Source of the DNA: Candidatus Competibacteraceae bacterium
GTDB taxonomy: Bacteria > Pseudomonadota > Gammaproteobacteria > Competibacterales > Competibacteraceae
Length of the DNA: 64,000 nucleotides
Assembly: GCA_016699715.1 (NCBI GenBank)
Contig: CP065007.1
Span: 1,426,001 to 1,490,000 of the forward strand
Direction: 5' to 3'
This document shows positions 52,761 to 61,246 of this stretch, piece after piece (the stretch's first letter is position 1; each line of letters opens with the position of its first letter). The notes below the pieces were generated by a model, which saw only the letters and a list, made by a program, of their open reading frames with translations, was not told where the DNA came from and did not search any database. Made by a program: the position numbers and the translations under genes.

Positions 52761-54076
52761 AGTATTACTCGCTGAGTCAGTTGATTACGTTTACGTCCGT
52801 ACCAAATACTAATTACAATAAACGAAGTGATCCAGAACCCGGAAGACCCCCAAAGTGATCCGCTAAATTGTGAACCAATAAAATCTCTGATGAAAAGGAG
52901 TGCTATAAATACATGCGCAAACGAATCTGTGTGATTCCTTATAATCCCAATGGTCGCACGAAGAGCCAAGCCAATATGTAATGCGAATGGAATACTCCCA
53001 ATCAGACCGACGGACATAAGCGAATCCAAGAGAATGTTATGCGAATAAACCCCCGTTTGAAGCTCAATAGCATATCTTCCAATGAGGGGATTTTCCAAGA
53101 ATTGTTCCCATGCTCCCTCGAAGGAAAGGATACGACCCTTTGTTGACAGGTCATCGTGGGTATCGATTCTGTTGAGTGCATCCATGGCACTTTCTAAATA
53201 GATAGGGTTAGCGAACAACGCGATTAATGTGACTGCACCACCGAGTATGACCAACATCGAGATTCTACGGCTTCCCTTAGTAATCAGAATATAAATAATC
53301 AGTGTCAAAATCCCGGAAATCATTGCTCCCCGTGACCGCGCCAGAGAAATTATTACCAGCAACACCGGAGTAATCAATAATGCTTCAATTATCACTCGCT
53401 TAGATCGGGAGAATTGAATTAGATAGTATAATATGAAACTAACAGCAACATAAGAGAGAGAAATTGGATTAATCTTAGTCAACATCATTCGGACTTCCGC
53501 AGATTCAGCGAGCGCCTCACGATTAAGCCAGACACCGACCAGGAAAAGGATAGCAAAACCCGATAGCAGTGCAACCATGTCCTCATCACGAATTGCTGGT
53601 TCGATGAATGCGAGTACATAAGCCGGAATAATGCTGGAAAAGAAAAATATCATAAGAACAAGGGTATTATTACCAGGAATAATTTCAATGTCCGAAAATA
53701 ATATATTCTCAACAAGCCTAAGCGTGTAGAAAAATAAAAAGATAGTTACCGGAAGCAGAAATTTGTTGAAACCCTTCTTTTGTCTGGCACGGACACTGGT
53801 AAAAGCGATGGATAGAATTACCAAAGATCCCGCACGAATTACGATATTGCCAACGCTACCTTCGGGAAAAATGACATTCACATAAGCAGCAAACGTGTAA
53901 TAGCCTATAGTTGGAAACAGCAGCAAGAAGGCGGCTGCTGGACTGGTCAGGAATCGGAAAACCTTCAACGGACGAGACATAGGCCGACGGGGAGGGAAAA
54001 TCAATGTTCCTCCCGTGACCGGAATATCATGCGCATCTACATCTGCCCTCTGTTTTGAATTACAAGTATGGGTCAC
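52757..54076 (-). CDS. O-antigen/EPS polymerase (Wzy-like) membrane protein
   Basis: This 439-residue protein starts at GTG 54076 and has about 10-11 hydrophobic segments. The periplasmic loop region contains SLARSRGAMISGILTLI, SFEGAWEQFLENPLIGRYAI and GVYSHNILLDSLMSVGL, matching the Wzy_C/O-antigen ligase pattern, with the conserved HN pair. It is probably the Wzy polymerase that joins repeat units flipped by Wzx, whose gene lies 6 bp upstream. Confidence 0.85.
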   Translation of the reverse strand: MTHTCNSKQRADVDAHDIPVTGGTLIFPPRRPMSRPLKVFRFLTSPAAAFLLLFPTIGYYTFAAYVNVIFPEGSVGNIVIRAGSLVILSIAFTSVRARQKKGFNKFLLPVTIFLFFYTLRLVENILFSDIEIIPGNNTLVLMIFFFSSIIPAYVLAFIEPAIRDEDMVALLSGFAILFLVGVWLNREALAESAEVRMMLTKINPISLSYVAVSFILYYLIQFSRSKRVIIEALLITPVLLVIISLARSRGAMISGILTLIIYILITKGSRRISMLVILGGAVTLIALFANPIYLESAMDALNRIDTHDDLSTKGRILSFEGAWEQFLENPLIGRYAIELQTGVYSHNILLDSLMSVGLIGSIPFALHIGLALRATIGIIRNHTDSFAHVFIALLFIRDFIGSQFSGSLWGSSGFWITSFIVISIWYGRKRNQLTQRVIL

Positions 54077-54082
54077 GTCTCT

Positions 54083-55543
54083 TCACCTTAACGCCACCAC
54101 GTAGACCCCCATCGCCGCCGCACTTATTGCCGCAATGGCGAAGCTTGCCGCCAAGAGTTCCCAGCGCAAGCGTCGCACCACATCCATCATACCAAGGACA
54201 TGGGCGTTGCCAATGACCACGGTAAATGTGCTCAGAACCAGCCCGGTAACGATTGCAGCGATAAGGCCCGTCGAACCAAAAGTTGGAACCAGAAAAAACA
54301 CGCCCACCAACACCGAGAGGGCAATCAGCGCATGGCTGACGAAATTCCAGCGCAATACGCCTTGCCCTTGGGCAGCGAAATAGAGCGGAACACCAAGGAT
54401 ATTAATGGCCCAACCCACCGTCAGCTCTGCATTCATTGACAGCACCTCAGGCTCCAGCCGGCCAAATACCATGAGACTCATCAACGGCGCACCAGCGAGC
54501 GCGAGAAGCGCTACACCTATTGCTGCCAACATCGCCACCCGCGTTGATTTCTCCAGCATCCGCCGAACGGACGAATGATCACTGGATTGCAGCGCGGCAA
54601 AGGCCGGAATGAGCGGGGTCGCGGCGGCAATCACCAAACCACGGACCTGCACCACGAGGCGGGAGGACAGTTCATAATAGGCAACCAAGCCAGGGCCACC
54701 GGCATGGTTGAAGGCAAACTTGGACAAAGGCTCAAACAGCAGGCCCATCACTCCGATTGCATTCAACTTCAGCGCATAACCGGTCGTCTCTGCAAACACG
54801 CCGCATCGCCAACGATATGGCAGCCAACCAATACCCGCTACATGAAGCCGCAACACCAGCCAGCCCAGCCCTAACATGATGATTTGCTGTAGCAACAACG
54901 CGACCCCATAACCGATGACGCCGTAGCTCGGCACCAACAGCCAGCTTGCAGTTAGAAAAGCCAAAGCCGCGACTATAACCACGATAGCCCGTTGATCAGC
55001 GCGTTGCGTTCCATCAATACCGGAGGTTACAGCGACCGCCAGACCACCAAGCACCATCGTAGCGACCACAAAGGGTAAGAGCGTTTCAGCCTCGGCTAAA
55101 TACTGCGCCGCGATAAAATGCGGCAAGGCCATCGGCCCCACGAGATAAATCACCAGACCGAGCGCGATATTGAAGCCTATGCTCGTCAGCATCACGGTAT
55201 GCACATAATCACAGGCGGGCACGGCCTCGCCGATTCGAGAACCCATAGCGACAAACCGCGCCAGCGCGCCGGCGCCACTGATATCACCGATTCGCACCAA
55301 TGAAGAACCAGCGATCAGCAGCGACCAGACGCCGAGCCGCTCAATACCGACATGGGCCACCAGCAGGCGATAAACGAAAAATATGCAAAATACTACAACG
55401 AGGCTTTGGCTAAGAGCGAACAGCGCATTACGGCCAAGCCGACCAGGGGCAAGAAGTACACTCAAGGCCGCGAAAGCTCGATCTACTGCCGGGAGTATGC
55501 CCACGCGATCATTAAGCAACGGGAGTGATTCCGTGGCTCTCAT
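54083..55543 (-). CDS. wzx: Oligosaccharide flippase, Wzx family
   Basis: This 486-residue protein has 12-14 hydrophobic segments in the MATE-like/polysaccharide-synthesis (RfbX) pattern. Examples are NALFALSQSLVVVFCIFFVY, IGDISGAGALARFVAMGS and YALKLNAIGVMGLLFEPLS. It would flip undecaprenyl-linked repeat units to the periplasm. Its ATG overlaps the upstream FkbM gene's TGA by 4 bp, indicating translational coupling. Confidence 0.88.
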   Translation of the reverse strand: MRATESLPLLNDRVGILPAVDRAFAALSVLLAPGRLGRNALFALSQSLVVVFCIFFVYRLLVAHVGIERLGVWSLLIAGSSLVRIGDISGAGALARFVAMGSRIGEAVPACDYVHTVMLTSIGFNIALGLVIYLVGPMALPHFIAAQYLAEAETLLPFVVATMVLGGLAVAVTSGIDGTQRADQRAIVVIVAALAFLTASWLLVPSYGVIGYGVALLLQQIIMLGLGWLVLRLHVAGIGWLPYRWRCGVFAETTGYALKLNAIGVMGLLFEPLSKFAFNHAGGPGLVAYYELSSRLVVQVRGLVIAAATPLIPAFAALQSSDHSSVRRMLEKSTRVAMLAAIGVALLALAGAPLMSLMVFGRLEPEVLSMNAELTVGWAINILGVPLYFAAQGQGVLRWNFVSHALIALSVLVGVFFLVPTFGSTGLIAAIVTGLVLSTFTVVIGNAHVLGMMDVVRRLRWELLAASFAIAAISAAAMGVYVVALR

Positions 55544-56343
55544 AATTCACTGGTGGTTGGAGGCTTAAAGCAGACTAGGTCGATAGCGCCAAGCCGAAGA
55601 GATTGTGGTTGCCTATAGGCCGATGAAATATCCCATATTTCAAATCCATAAGATGCAAGCAATTCCATCATATCGGTGACAGGTGGTTGCCCGCTATATA
55701 ATGAATCGACACATAATTCAGTGATAATCCCACATGCACGACTCAGTATATCCCCAGCTCCATTCAAAACAAGCTGCTCCCCACCTTGAACATCCAGCTT
55801 CAAAAATAGATTTTTCACATCCAAAATATATGGAGAAGCAACATCATCAAGCCGCCCCGTTTTAACCTCAATATGATCGACAACTCGAACTTCTGATAGT
55901 GAATTAGTGAAATTTTTTGTCGGCTGAAATAGAGAACTAGATGTATCAGAAGCCGTAACATAAAATTCAGCTATCCCAGTTCGGTCACTTAGCGCAATTT
56001 GAGGACCAATGATCCAGCGATCACCAAATAATTTTGCCGTTTTTGATAGTTCCGTATACACTTGCGGAAGAGGCTCAAATGATACAATCCTGCCAGGATA
56101 ACCTGCTGCAAATAGGCTTTGAGCAAACTGCCCTTTATTTGCACCCACATCAAGAGTAAGGTCGACATTATGCATTCGCAAAAAATGTACAAGCCTAAGA
56201 TCAGTTCGCGACCTAGGACCATTTAATTTAATTTCCAAGCCAAAGTGACGTCCGATTCGTCCTAAGAACGCCTTATGTGACGGCTTTATACGATCAAGAA
56301 AATTTAGCACTCGCTGCTCTCCATTAGTTAAGATCGCCAGCAA
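55540..56343 (-). CDS. FkbM family methyltransferase (second)
   Basis: This 267-residue protein has VDLTLDVGANKGQFAQSLFA (motif I, DVGANKG), GRIVSFEPLPQVYTELSKTA, GIAEFYVTASDTSSSLFQP and LFLKLDVQGGEQLVLNGAGD, a clear FkbM-type SAM methyltransferase. Here the DIEG-like position reads DVQG. The gene is AT-rich and overlaps both neighbours, by 4 bp (wzx) and 16 bp (next FkbM-like gene). Confidence 0.9.
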   Translation of the reverse strand: MLAILTNGEQRVLNFLDRIKPSHKAFLGRIGRHFGLEIKLNGPRSRTDLRLVHFLRMHNVDLTLDVGANKGQFAQSLFAAGYPGRIVSFEPLPQVYTELSKTAKLFGDRWIIGPQIALSDRTGIAEFYVTASDTSSSLFQPTKNFTNSLSEVRVVDHIEVKTGRLDDVASPYILDVKNLFLKLDVQGGEQLVLNGAGDILSRACGIITELCVDSLYSGQPPVTDMMELLASYGFEIWDISSAYRQPQSLRLGAIDLVCFKPPTTSEL

Positions 56344-57125
56344 CCTGGAAGAACGACTGTCGAACTACTAGATACATTATCGATATCTAGTGGATGAGGA
56401 TAAGTGAAATCGTTTGTTTGCATCGAGAAAGGTCTATCATTACGATAAAAGGTGATTTCCATTAGTGATGGAACAGAAAACCTATCAAATACTGTAGGAT
56501 TAACTATATTGTTAGGATGCAAATGTACAACAGAATGGGTCTGCAAAATTTTGCGGAAAGTAGCCTCAATAAAATCAAATGAATAGCGGCTAAATACTTG
56601 CTTTAAATCGTGGAATTCGATCACCATGATCCGAAACATTCTTAGAGTTTCACTATTAGCATCTAGCAGTACGCGCCATTCAGCGCCTTCAATATCCATC
56701 TGAAGAATACGATCTCCGCACAGTTCCCGCTGAATTGAAGCGCATAAAGAATCAAGTCGTATATGTTTATCATCCTCAAAGACATCCAGAAATTTCTTCA
56801 CGAATTGAAAGCGGCTATTCGATTGAGGAGGACCATCAACCGACGCATCAGCCATAAATACACGAATGCCGCGCTCCGCCATTGCTAAATCGAAACCTAT
56901 TTCTACCGATATGCCTGGGGAGACACAGACTGAGATGCCGTCAAGATCATCGGGCAACAAATAGCCACCATCACCATTCGGACCAATCCTAACTAATGGA
57001 GCGACAGTAGACTTTGGCCTCAATGATCGAATCAGTGCATTAATTCTTGCCGGATCGGCTGATCGCTCTATCCAGAAATTCCAACCAAGAATCTGTTCAA
57101 TGAACTGTTTTAATTTAGCTTTCAT
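56328..57125 (-). CDS. FkbM-type methyltransferase-like protein (first)
   Basis: This 265-residue protein has RIGPNGDGGYLLPDDLDGIS, then VCVSPGISVEIGFDLAMAER in place of the classic motif I, and LCGDRILQMDIEGAEWRVLL with the DIEGAE signature. It fits the FkbM superfamily but has a variant SAM loop. It may be a methyltransferase with altered cofactor contacts. It is AT-rich, like the next two FkbM genes. Confidence 0.8.
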   Translation of the reverse strand: MKAKLKQFIEQILGWNFWIERSADPARINALIRSLRPKSTVAPLVRIGPNGDGGYLLPDDLDGISVCVSPGISVEIGFDLAMAERGIRVFMADASVDGPPQSNSRFQFVKKFLDVFEDDKHIRLDSLCASIQRELCGDRILQMDIEGAEWRVLLDANSETLRMFRIMVIEFHDLKQVFSRYSFDFIEATFRKILQTHSVVHLHPNNIVNPTVFDRFSVPSLMEITFYRNDRPFSMQTNDFTYPHPLDIDNVSSSSTVVLPGCWRS

Positions 57126-57169
57126 CGGTATTTTTGATGCCTTGCCTTACGCGCTGTTGAGTGAATGAT

Positions 57170-58339
57170 TCAATCTTTAGCATTAGCAACCTTGCCACAC
57201 TCCAGCCCCGCACGAACGGTATCATCGAACTGACGCCGCCATGTGCCGACAAGGTGGGTTCGGTCGAACTCGGACAGGGCTGGCGTAACCTCCTGCCGCG
57301 AAGACAGCCGATCCAGTATCGCCGCGAGGGACTCGTAGGCGTCGAAAGCAACAGGGTGATAATCAGCGCAAGCCCTATCAGCGAAGGCGGCTATTACCGA
57401 GCCTTCACGCACGATCACCGGCACCCCCCATTGGATCGCCCGCCCAAATACGCCAGAAGCCTGATCATAATCCGGCGCATAGCAGGCCCAAATGGCATCG
57501 GCGATACCGTAGAGACTCTCTAGCTCGGCGTCCGAGATAAACCGATCAAAAATCAGTGCGCCTTGAGCCAATAATCGTGCAGCGAGATCGTCATTGCCCG
57601 GCATAACACGCCCAGCGCAGACAATGAGGACGTGATTCACAATCTGCGGATGCCGCTCCAACGCCTCGACTAAGAATCCGAGACCCTTACCAATCCCTAG
57701 CGCCCCCAAAACACAGCAGATTCTGCGGCTAACAGCGCGCTCCCGCACCTCGTCAGAAAGTCTGGTGCATCCCGGCATACGAAGCGCAATGCCGTCATGT
57801 AGATCCCAGTACTGCGGATCGCACACGCCGGCACGCGCCACCTCTGCGTAGCGCGGGGCCACCTCAAATGGTGTAATTGTTACGACAGTGAGCAGTCTTA
57901 CACGGCGCAATGCCCGAAAAACGAAACGCTTGAGGGGATAGATGAGCTTGCCATATTCAAAGCATTTTTGAGCACGCAGAAACAGCGCTACTGTGGGACG
58001 ACCGAGAACGCTACGGATTATGGAGATAACGACGAATAAGAACATGTGTTCATCGAGTGAGGCGAACAGCAGATATTTAGCGTTAACCAAGCGCTGAAAT
58101 AGACGACCTGATATCTGACCGGTCACAGGAGAAAGTCCGTACATCGGGCCAAGAAGATCAAAGTACGACTGGCGATGGCCATCTACACTTTTCATGTAAA
58201 TGAGCTGCTCAGACTGTTTACCAGCATTTTTCATTATTTTGTTGCCGCCCCGGCGAAATCCTCCAAATACACCCGCTGGATTTTCGGCAGCTTCAGCAAA
58301 GAACCGTAATGCCGCTAATCCGTTCATGCGGACCATCAA
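57170..58339 (-). CDS. Glycosyltransferase, GT4-like
   Basis: This 389-residue protein has a C-terminal half with RRICCVLGALGIGKGLGFLV, then FDRFISDAELESLYGIADAI and YAPDYDQASGVFGRAIQWGV, a GT-B pattern. The N-terminal half is divergent, with YMKSVDGHRQSYFDLLGPMY. It follows fcl with a 4-bp overlap, so a role in transferring fucose or another 6-deoxysugar is plausible but unproven. Confidence 0.8.
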   Translation of the reverse strand: MMVRMNGLAALRFFAEAAENPAGVFGGFRRGGNKIMKNAGKQSEQLIYMKSVDGHRQSYFDLLGPMYGLSPVTGQISGRLFQRLVNAKYLLFASLDEHMFLFVVISIIRSVLGRPTVALFLRAQKCFEYGKLIYPLKRFVFRALRRVRLLTVVTITPFEVAPRYAEVARAGVCDPQYWDLHDGIALRMPGCTRLSDEVRERAVSRRICCVLGALGIGKGLGFLVEALERHPQIVNHVLIVCAGRVMPGNDDLAARLLAQGALIFDRFISDAELESLYGIADAIWACYAPDYDQASGVFGRAIQWGVPVIVREGSVIAAFADRACADYHPVAFDAYESLAAILDRLSSRQEVTPALSEFDRTHLVGTWRRQFDDTVRAGLECGKVANAKD

Positions 58340-59283
58340 GGCCTCAATGCCCCGACATCCTGCTGCTCCAAATACCAGGCATAGGTGGCGGTAATCCCCT
58401 CACCCAGCGGAATCCGCGCCCGCCAGCCCAACCCATTCAACCGCCCAACATCCAACAACTTGCGTGGCGTCCCATCCGGCTTACCGGGGTCGAACACGAT
58501 CTTGCCGGAATAGCCCACCACCTCACGGATTAACTCAGCCAGCTCGCGGATGGTCACGTCCTCCCCCACCCCAACATTCACAATCGCCTCACCGTCATAA
58601 GTACTCATGAGAAACAACGCAGCATCGGCCAAGTCGTCCACATGCAGGAACTCGCGGCGGGGCGTACCGCTACCCCAGACGGTCACGCTCGGCGCATCGG
58701 CGATTCGAGCCTCGTGAAACTTGCGGATCAGCGCCGGCAGGACATGGGAATTGGCCAGATCGAAGTTATCGCCGGGACCGTAGAGATTGGTGGGCATCAG
58801 ACTGATGGCGTTGAAACCGTACTGGCGGCGGTAGGCCTGACAGGTCTTGATGCCGGCGATCTTGGCGATGGCATACCACTCGTTGGTCGGTTCCAATGGC
58901 CCGGTCAACAGGCTGTCTTCATGAATCGGCTGCGGGGCCAGCTTGGGGTAGATGCAGGAGGAACCGAGAAACTGCAACTTCTTCACCCCATGGCGCCAGG
59001 CGGCATGAATCACACTGCTCTGAATCGCCAGGTTGTCGCGGATGAACTCGGCCGGATAGCTGGCGTTGGCGTGAATGCCGCCCACCTTGGCCGCCGCCAG
59101 AAACACATACTCGGGACGTTCGGCGGCAAAGAAGGCATCGACCGCCGCCGGGTCGCTCAGGTCGAGTTCGGCGTGGGTGCGGACCAGGAGTTGGGAATAA
59201 CCGGCCTGTTGCAGGCGGCGGACGATAGCCGAACCCACCAAACCCCGGTGGCCGGCGACATAAATGCGGGCATCGCGTTCCAT
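58336..59283 (-). CDS. fcl: GDP-L-fucose synthase
   Basis: This 315-residue epimerase/reductase has IYVAGHRGLVGSAIVRRL (NADP loop), FLAAAKVGGIHANASYPAEF, the FLGSSCIYP segment with catalytic Ser/Cys, YAIAKIAG (Tyr-x3-Lys) and PTNLYGPGDNFDL. It converts GDP-4-keto-6-deoxymannose to GDP-L-fucose. The start at 59283 is 4 bp after the gmd stop; a longer open frame to 59445 lies inside gmd and is not used. Confidence 0.96.
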   Translation of the reverse strand: MERDARIYVAGHRGLVGSAIVRRLQQAGYSQLLVRTHAELDLSDPAAVDAFFAAERPEYVFLAAAKVGGIHANASYPAEFIRDNLAIQSSVIHAAWRHGVKKLQFLGSSCIYPKLAPQPIHEDSLLTGPLEPTNEWYAIAKIAGIKTCQAYRRQYGFNAISLMPTNLYGPGDNFDLANSHVLPALIRKFHEARIADAPSVTVWGSGTPRREFLHVDDLADAALFLMSTYDGEAIVNVGVGEDVTIRELAELIREVVGYSGKIVFDPGKPDGTPRKLLDVGRLNGLGWRARIPLGEGITATYAWYLEQQDVGALRP

Positions 59284-59287
59284 AGCC

Positions 59288-60418
59288 CTACTCCTGACGA
59301 TCGAAGGCGCGGTAGCCGGCCGACCTGACCAAAGCGTCGCATTGGGCCTGGCGCAGATCTTCGCGCGCCATCTCGGCGACCAGATCGGCGAAGGCGGTGC
59401 GCGGGGTCCAGCCCAGCTTTTCGCGGGCCTTGCCGGGATCGCCAAGCAGCGTTTCGACCTCGGTGGGGCGGAAGTAACGCGGATCGACCCGGATCACGGT
59501 GCGGTCGACCAGCGCCCGAGCACTCTCGGGCAACGCGGCGGCGGCATCGACGGCGGCGACCATGCCCGTCTCGGCGACGCCCTCTCCTTCCCAGCGCAGC
59601 GTCAGACCGAGCACGGCGGCGGCGCGGCTGGCGAACTCACGCACACTATGCTGTTCGCCAGTGGCAATCACGTAATCGTCGGGTGTGTCCTGTTGCAGCA
59701 TCAGCCACTGCATCTCGACGTAGTCGCGGGCATGGCCCCAGTCGCGCCGGGCCGACAGGTTGCCCAAGTACAAGCAATCCTGCAAGCCGAGGGCGATACG
59801 GGCCAGGGCGCGGGTGATCTTCCGGGTCACGAAGGTTTCGCCGCGCACCGGACTTTCGTGGTTGAACAGGATGCCGTTACTGGCGTGCAGCCCGTAGGCC
59901 TCGCGGTAGTTGACGGTGATCCAATAAGCATAAAGTTTGGCGACGGCGTAGGGCGAGCGCGGATAAAAGGGCGTGGTCTCGCGCTGCGGGGTTTCCCGCA
60001 CCAGACCGTACAGTTCAGAGGTGCTGGCCTGGTAGAAACGGGTTTTCCGCTCCAGCCCCAGGATGCGGATGGCTTCCAGCAGACGCAAAGCACCGAGCCC
60101 GTCGGAGTTGGCGGTGTACTCCGGTTCCTCGAAGGAGACGGCAACGTGGCTCTGGGCGGCAAGATTGTACAGTTCGTCGGGTCGCACCTGCTGGATGATG
60201 CGGATCAGGCTGCTGGAGTCGGTCAGATCGCCGTGATGGAGAATGAAGCGGCGATCCGGTTCGTGCGGGTCCTGATAGAGGTGATCGATACGGTCGGTGT
60301 TGAACAGCGAGCTGCGGCGCTTGATACCGTGGACGGTGTAGCCCTTGGCCAGCAGAAATTCGGCCAGATAGGCGCCATCCTGGCCAGTGATGCCGGTGAT
60401 GAGGGCGGTCTTGTTCAT
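59288..60418 (-). CDS. gmd: GDP-mannose 4,6-dehydratase
   Basis: This 376-residue enzyme has ALITGITGQDGAYLAEFLL (NADP loop), LYNLAAQSHVAVSF, QASTSELYG with the catalytic Thr/Glu region and SPYAVAKLYAYW (Tyr-x3-Lys). It makes GDP-4-keto-6-deoxymannose, passed to the Fcl product. It is the first gene of the leftward EPS operon, and its 5' leader contains an exact ops element. Confidence 0.97.
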   Translation of the reverse strand: MNKTALITGITGQDGAYLAEFLLAKGYTVHGIKRRSSLFNTDRIDHLYQDPHEPDRRFILHHGDLTDSSSLIRIIQQVRPDELYNLAAQSHVAVSFEEPEYTANSDGLGALRLLEAIRILGLERKTRFYQASTSELYGLVRETPQRETTPFYPRSPYAVAKLYAYWITVNYREAYGLHASNGILFNHESPVRGETFVTRKITRALARIALGLQDCLYLGNLSARRDWGHARDYVEMQWLMLQQDTPDDYVIATGEQHSVREFASRAAAVLGLTLRWEGEGVAETGMVAAVDAAAALPESARALVDRTVIRVDPRYFRPTEVETLLGDPGKAREKLGWTPRTAFADLVAEMAREDLRQAQCDALVRSAGYRAFDRQE

Positions 60419-60679
60419 GATTTAAAAAGGCTGTCTTGTACGAAAAAAGTTCGGAAAGTCACGCTACCGCCCTACCGTACTCAGGGCGGCATCATCGGTA
60501 AATCGTTGTGGCACAAATTCGTTCAAAAGCTGAACGACAGCCGGTAAGGTTAATGTTGTTTTGGCGTTAGGCGCAAGCCTATCTCACTCGCCCGAAGGGA
60601 TTTTTACCCGAACGCCAGCTTGCGTTTTGCGCGCGCGTGAGGAATATTTGGAGGCTAATCGCCCAAACACGCGCATCCG
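60419..60679. other. Divergent promoter region and EPS operon leader
   Basis: This 261-bp gap lies between gmd (leftward) and rfaH (rightward). It contains the ops element at 60461-60471 and should hold both promoters. A GGAGG at about 60651 is too far from the annotated rfaH start to serve it directly. Confidence 0.6.
60460..60471 (-). promoter_or_regulatory. ops element (RfaH recruitment site) in gmd leader
   Basis: The minus strand reads GGCGGTAGCGTG, an exact 12-base match to the E. coli ops consensus. It lies 41 nt upstream of the gmd start codon, in the leader. A nearby GGTAG word upstream recalls the JUMPStart context. RNA polymerase pausing here would let RfaH load and suppress termination along the EPS operon. 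Confidence 0.85.
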
Positions 60680-61216
60680 ATGATGAACACTTCCCCCGCT
60701 CAAACCCATTCCGCCGCTGGCTGCTGGCTCGCTGTCTTCAGCAAACCGCGCCGGGAAACGGAAGCGGCCGAACAACTGACGCGGCAGGAATTCACGGTAT
60801 TCCTGCCGCGGGTCCGCATCCGGCGCCGACTGCGTGGCCAGTGGCGCGACGTGATCGAGCCGATGTTCCCGCGCTATCTGTTTCTGTGGGCCGTGCCGGG
60901 CCAGGACGACCTGCGGCCGATCCGCTCGACGCGCGGCGTGGTCGGACTGGTCCGCTTCGGCGGTGAATTGCGGCCGGTGCCCGAACCGGTGATCGCCGAA
61001 TTGCGGCGGGTCTGCGAGGGGGGCATATTGGATCTGCCATCGCCGCTGGTTCCCGGCTCCCGAGTGCGGATCATTACCGGCCCGTTCGCCGGCCATGAGG
61101 CGGAATTGCTGCACACCGACGGCGCGCACCGGGCGCGAGTGCTGTTGGAACTGCTCGGACAGCCCAACGCGCTGACGTTCCCGCTGGATGCGCTGACGCC
61201 GGCCGAAAAGACTTAG
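60680..61216 (+). CDS. rfaH: Transcription antiterminator RfaH (specialised NusG paralogue)
   Basis: This 178-residue protein has the NusG N-terminal domain (CWLAVFSKPRRETEAAEQLT, then QEFTVFLPRVRIRRR and EPMFPRYLFLW) and a C-terminal KOW domain (GSRVRIITGPFAGHEAELL). The N-terminal signature is that of RfaH rather than NusG. The gene stands alone beside the EPS operon, whose leader contains an ops site. RfaH binds RNA polymerase paused at ops and promotes read-through and translation of long surface-polysaccharide operons. Two ATG codons (60680, 60683) are adjacent. Confidence 0.92.
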   Translation: MMNTSPAQTHSAAGCWLAVFSKPRRETEAAEQLTRQEFTVFLPRVRIRRRLRGQWRDVIEPMFPRYLFLWAVPGQDDLRPIRSTRGVVGLVRFGGELRPVPEPVIAELRRVCEGGILDLPSPLVPGSRVRIITGPFAGHEAELLHTDGAHRARVLLELLGQPNALTFPLDALTPAEKT

Positions 61217-61246
61217 CCCCCGCAACCGCGCCATCGGCCCGCTCAC

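Noticed and set aside
60419..60679. tRNA, sRNA or riboswitch in the gmd-rfaH gap
   Set aside because: Apart from the ops element, only short imperfect stems are visible and none fits a known RNA class.
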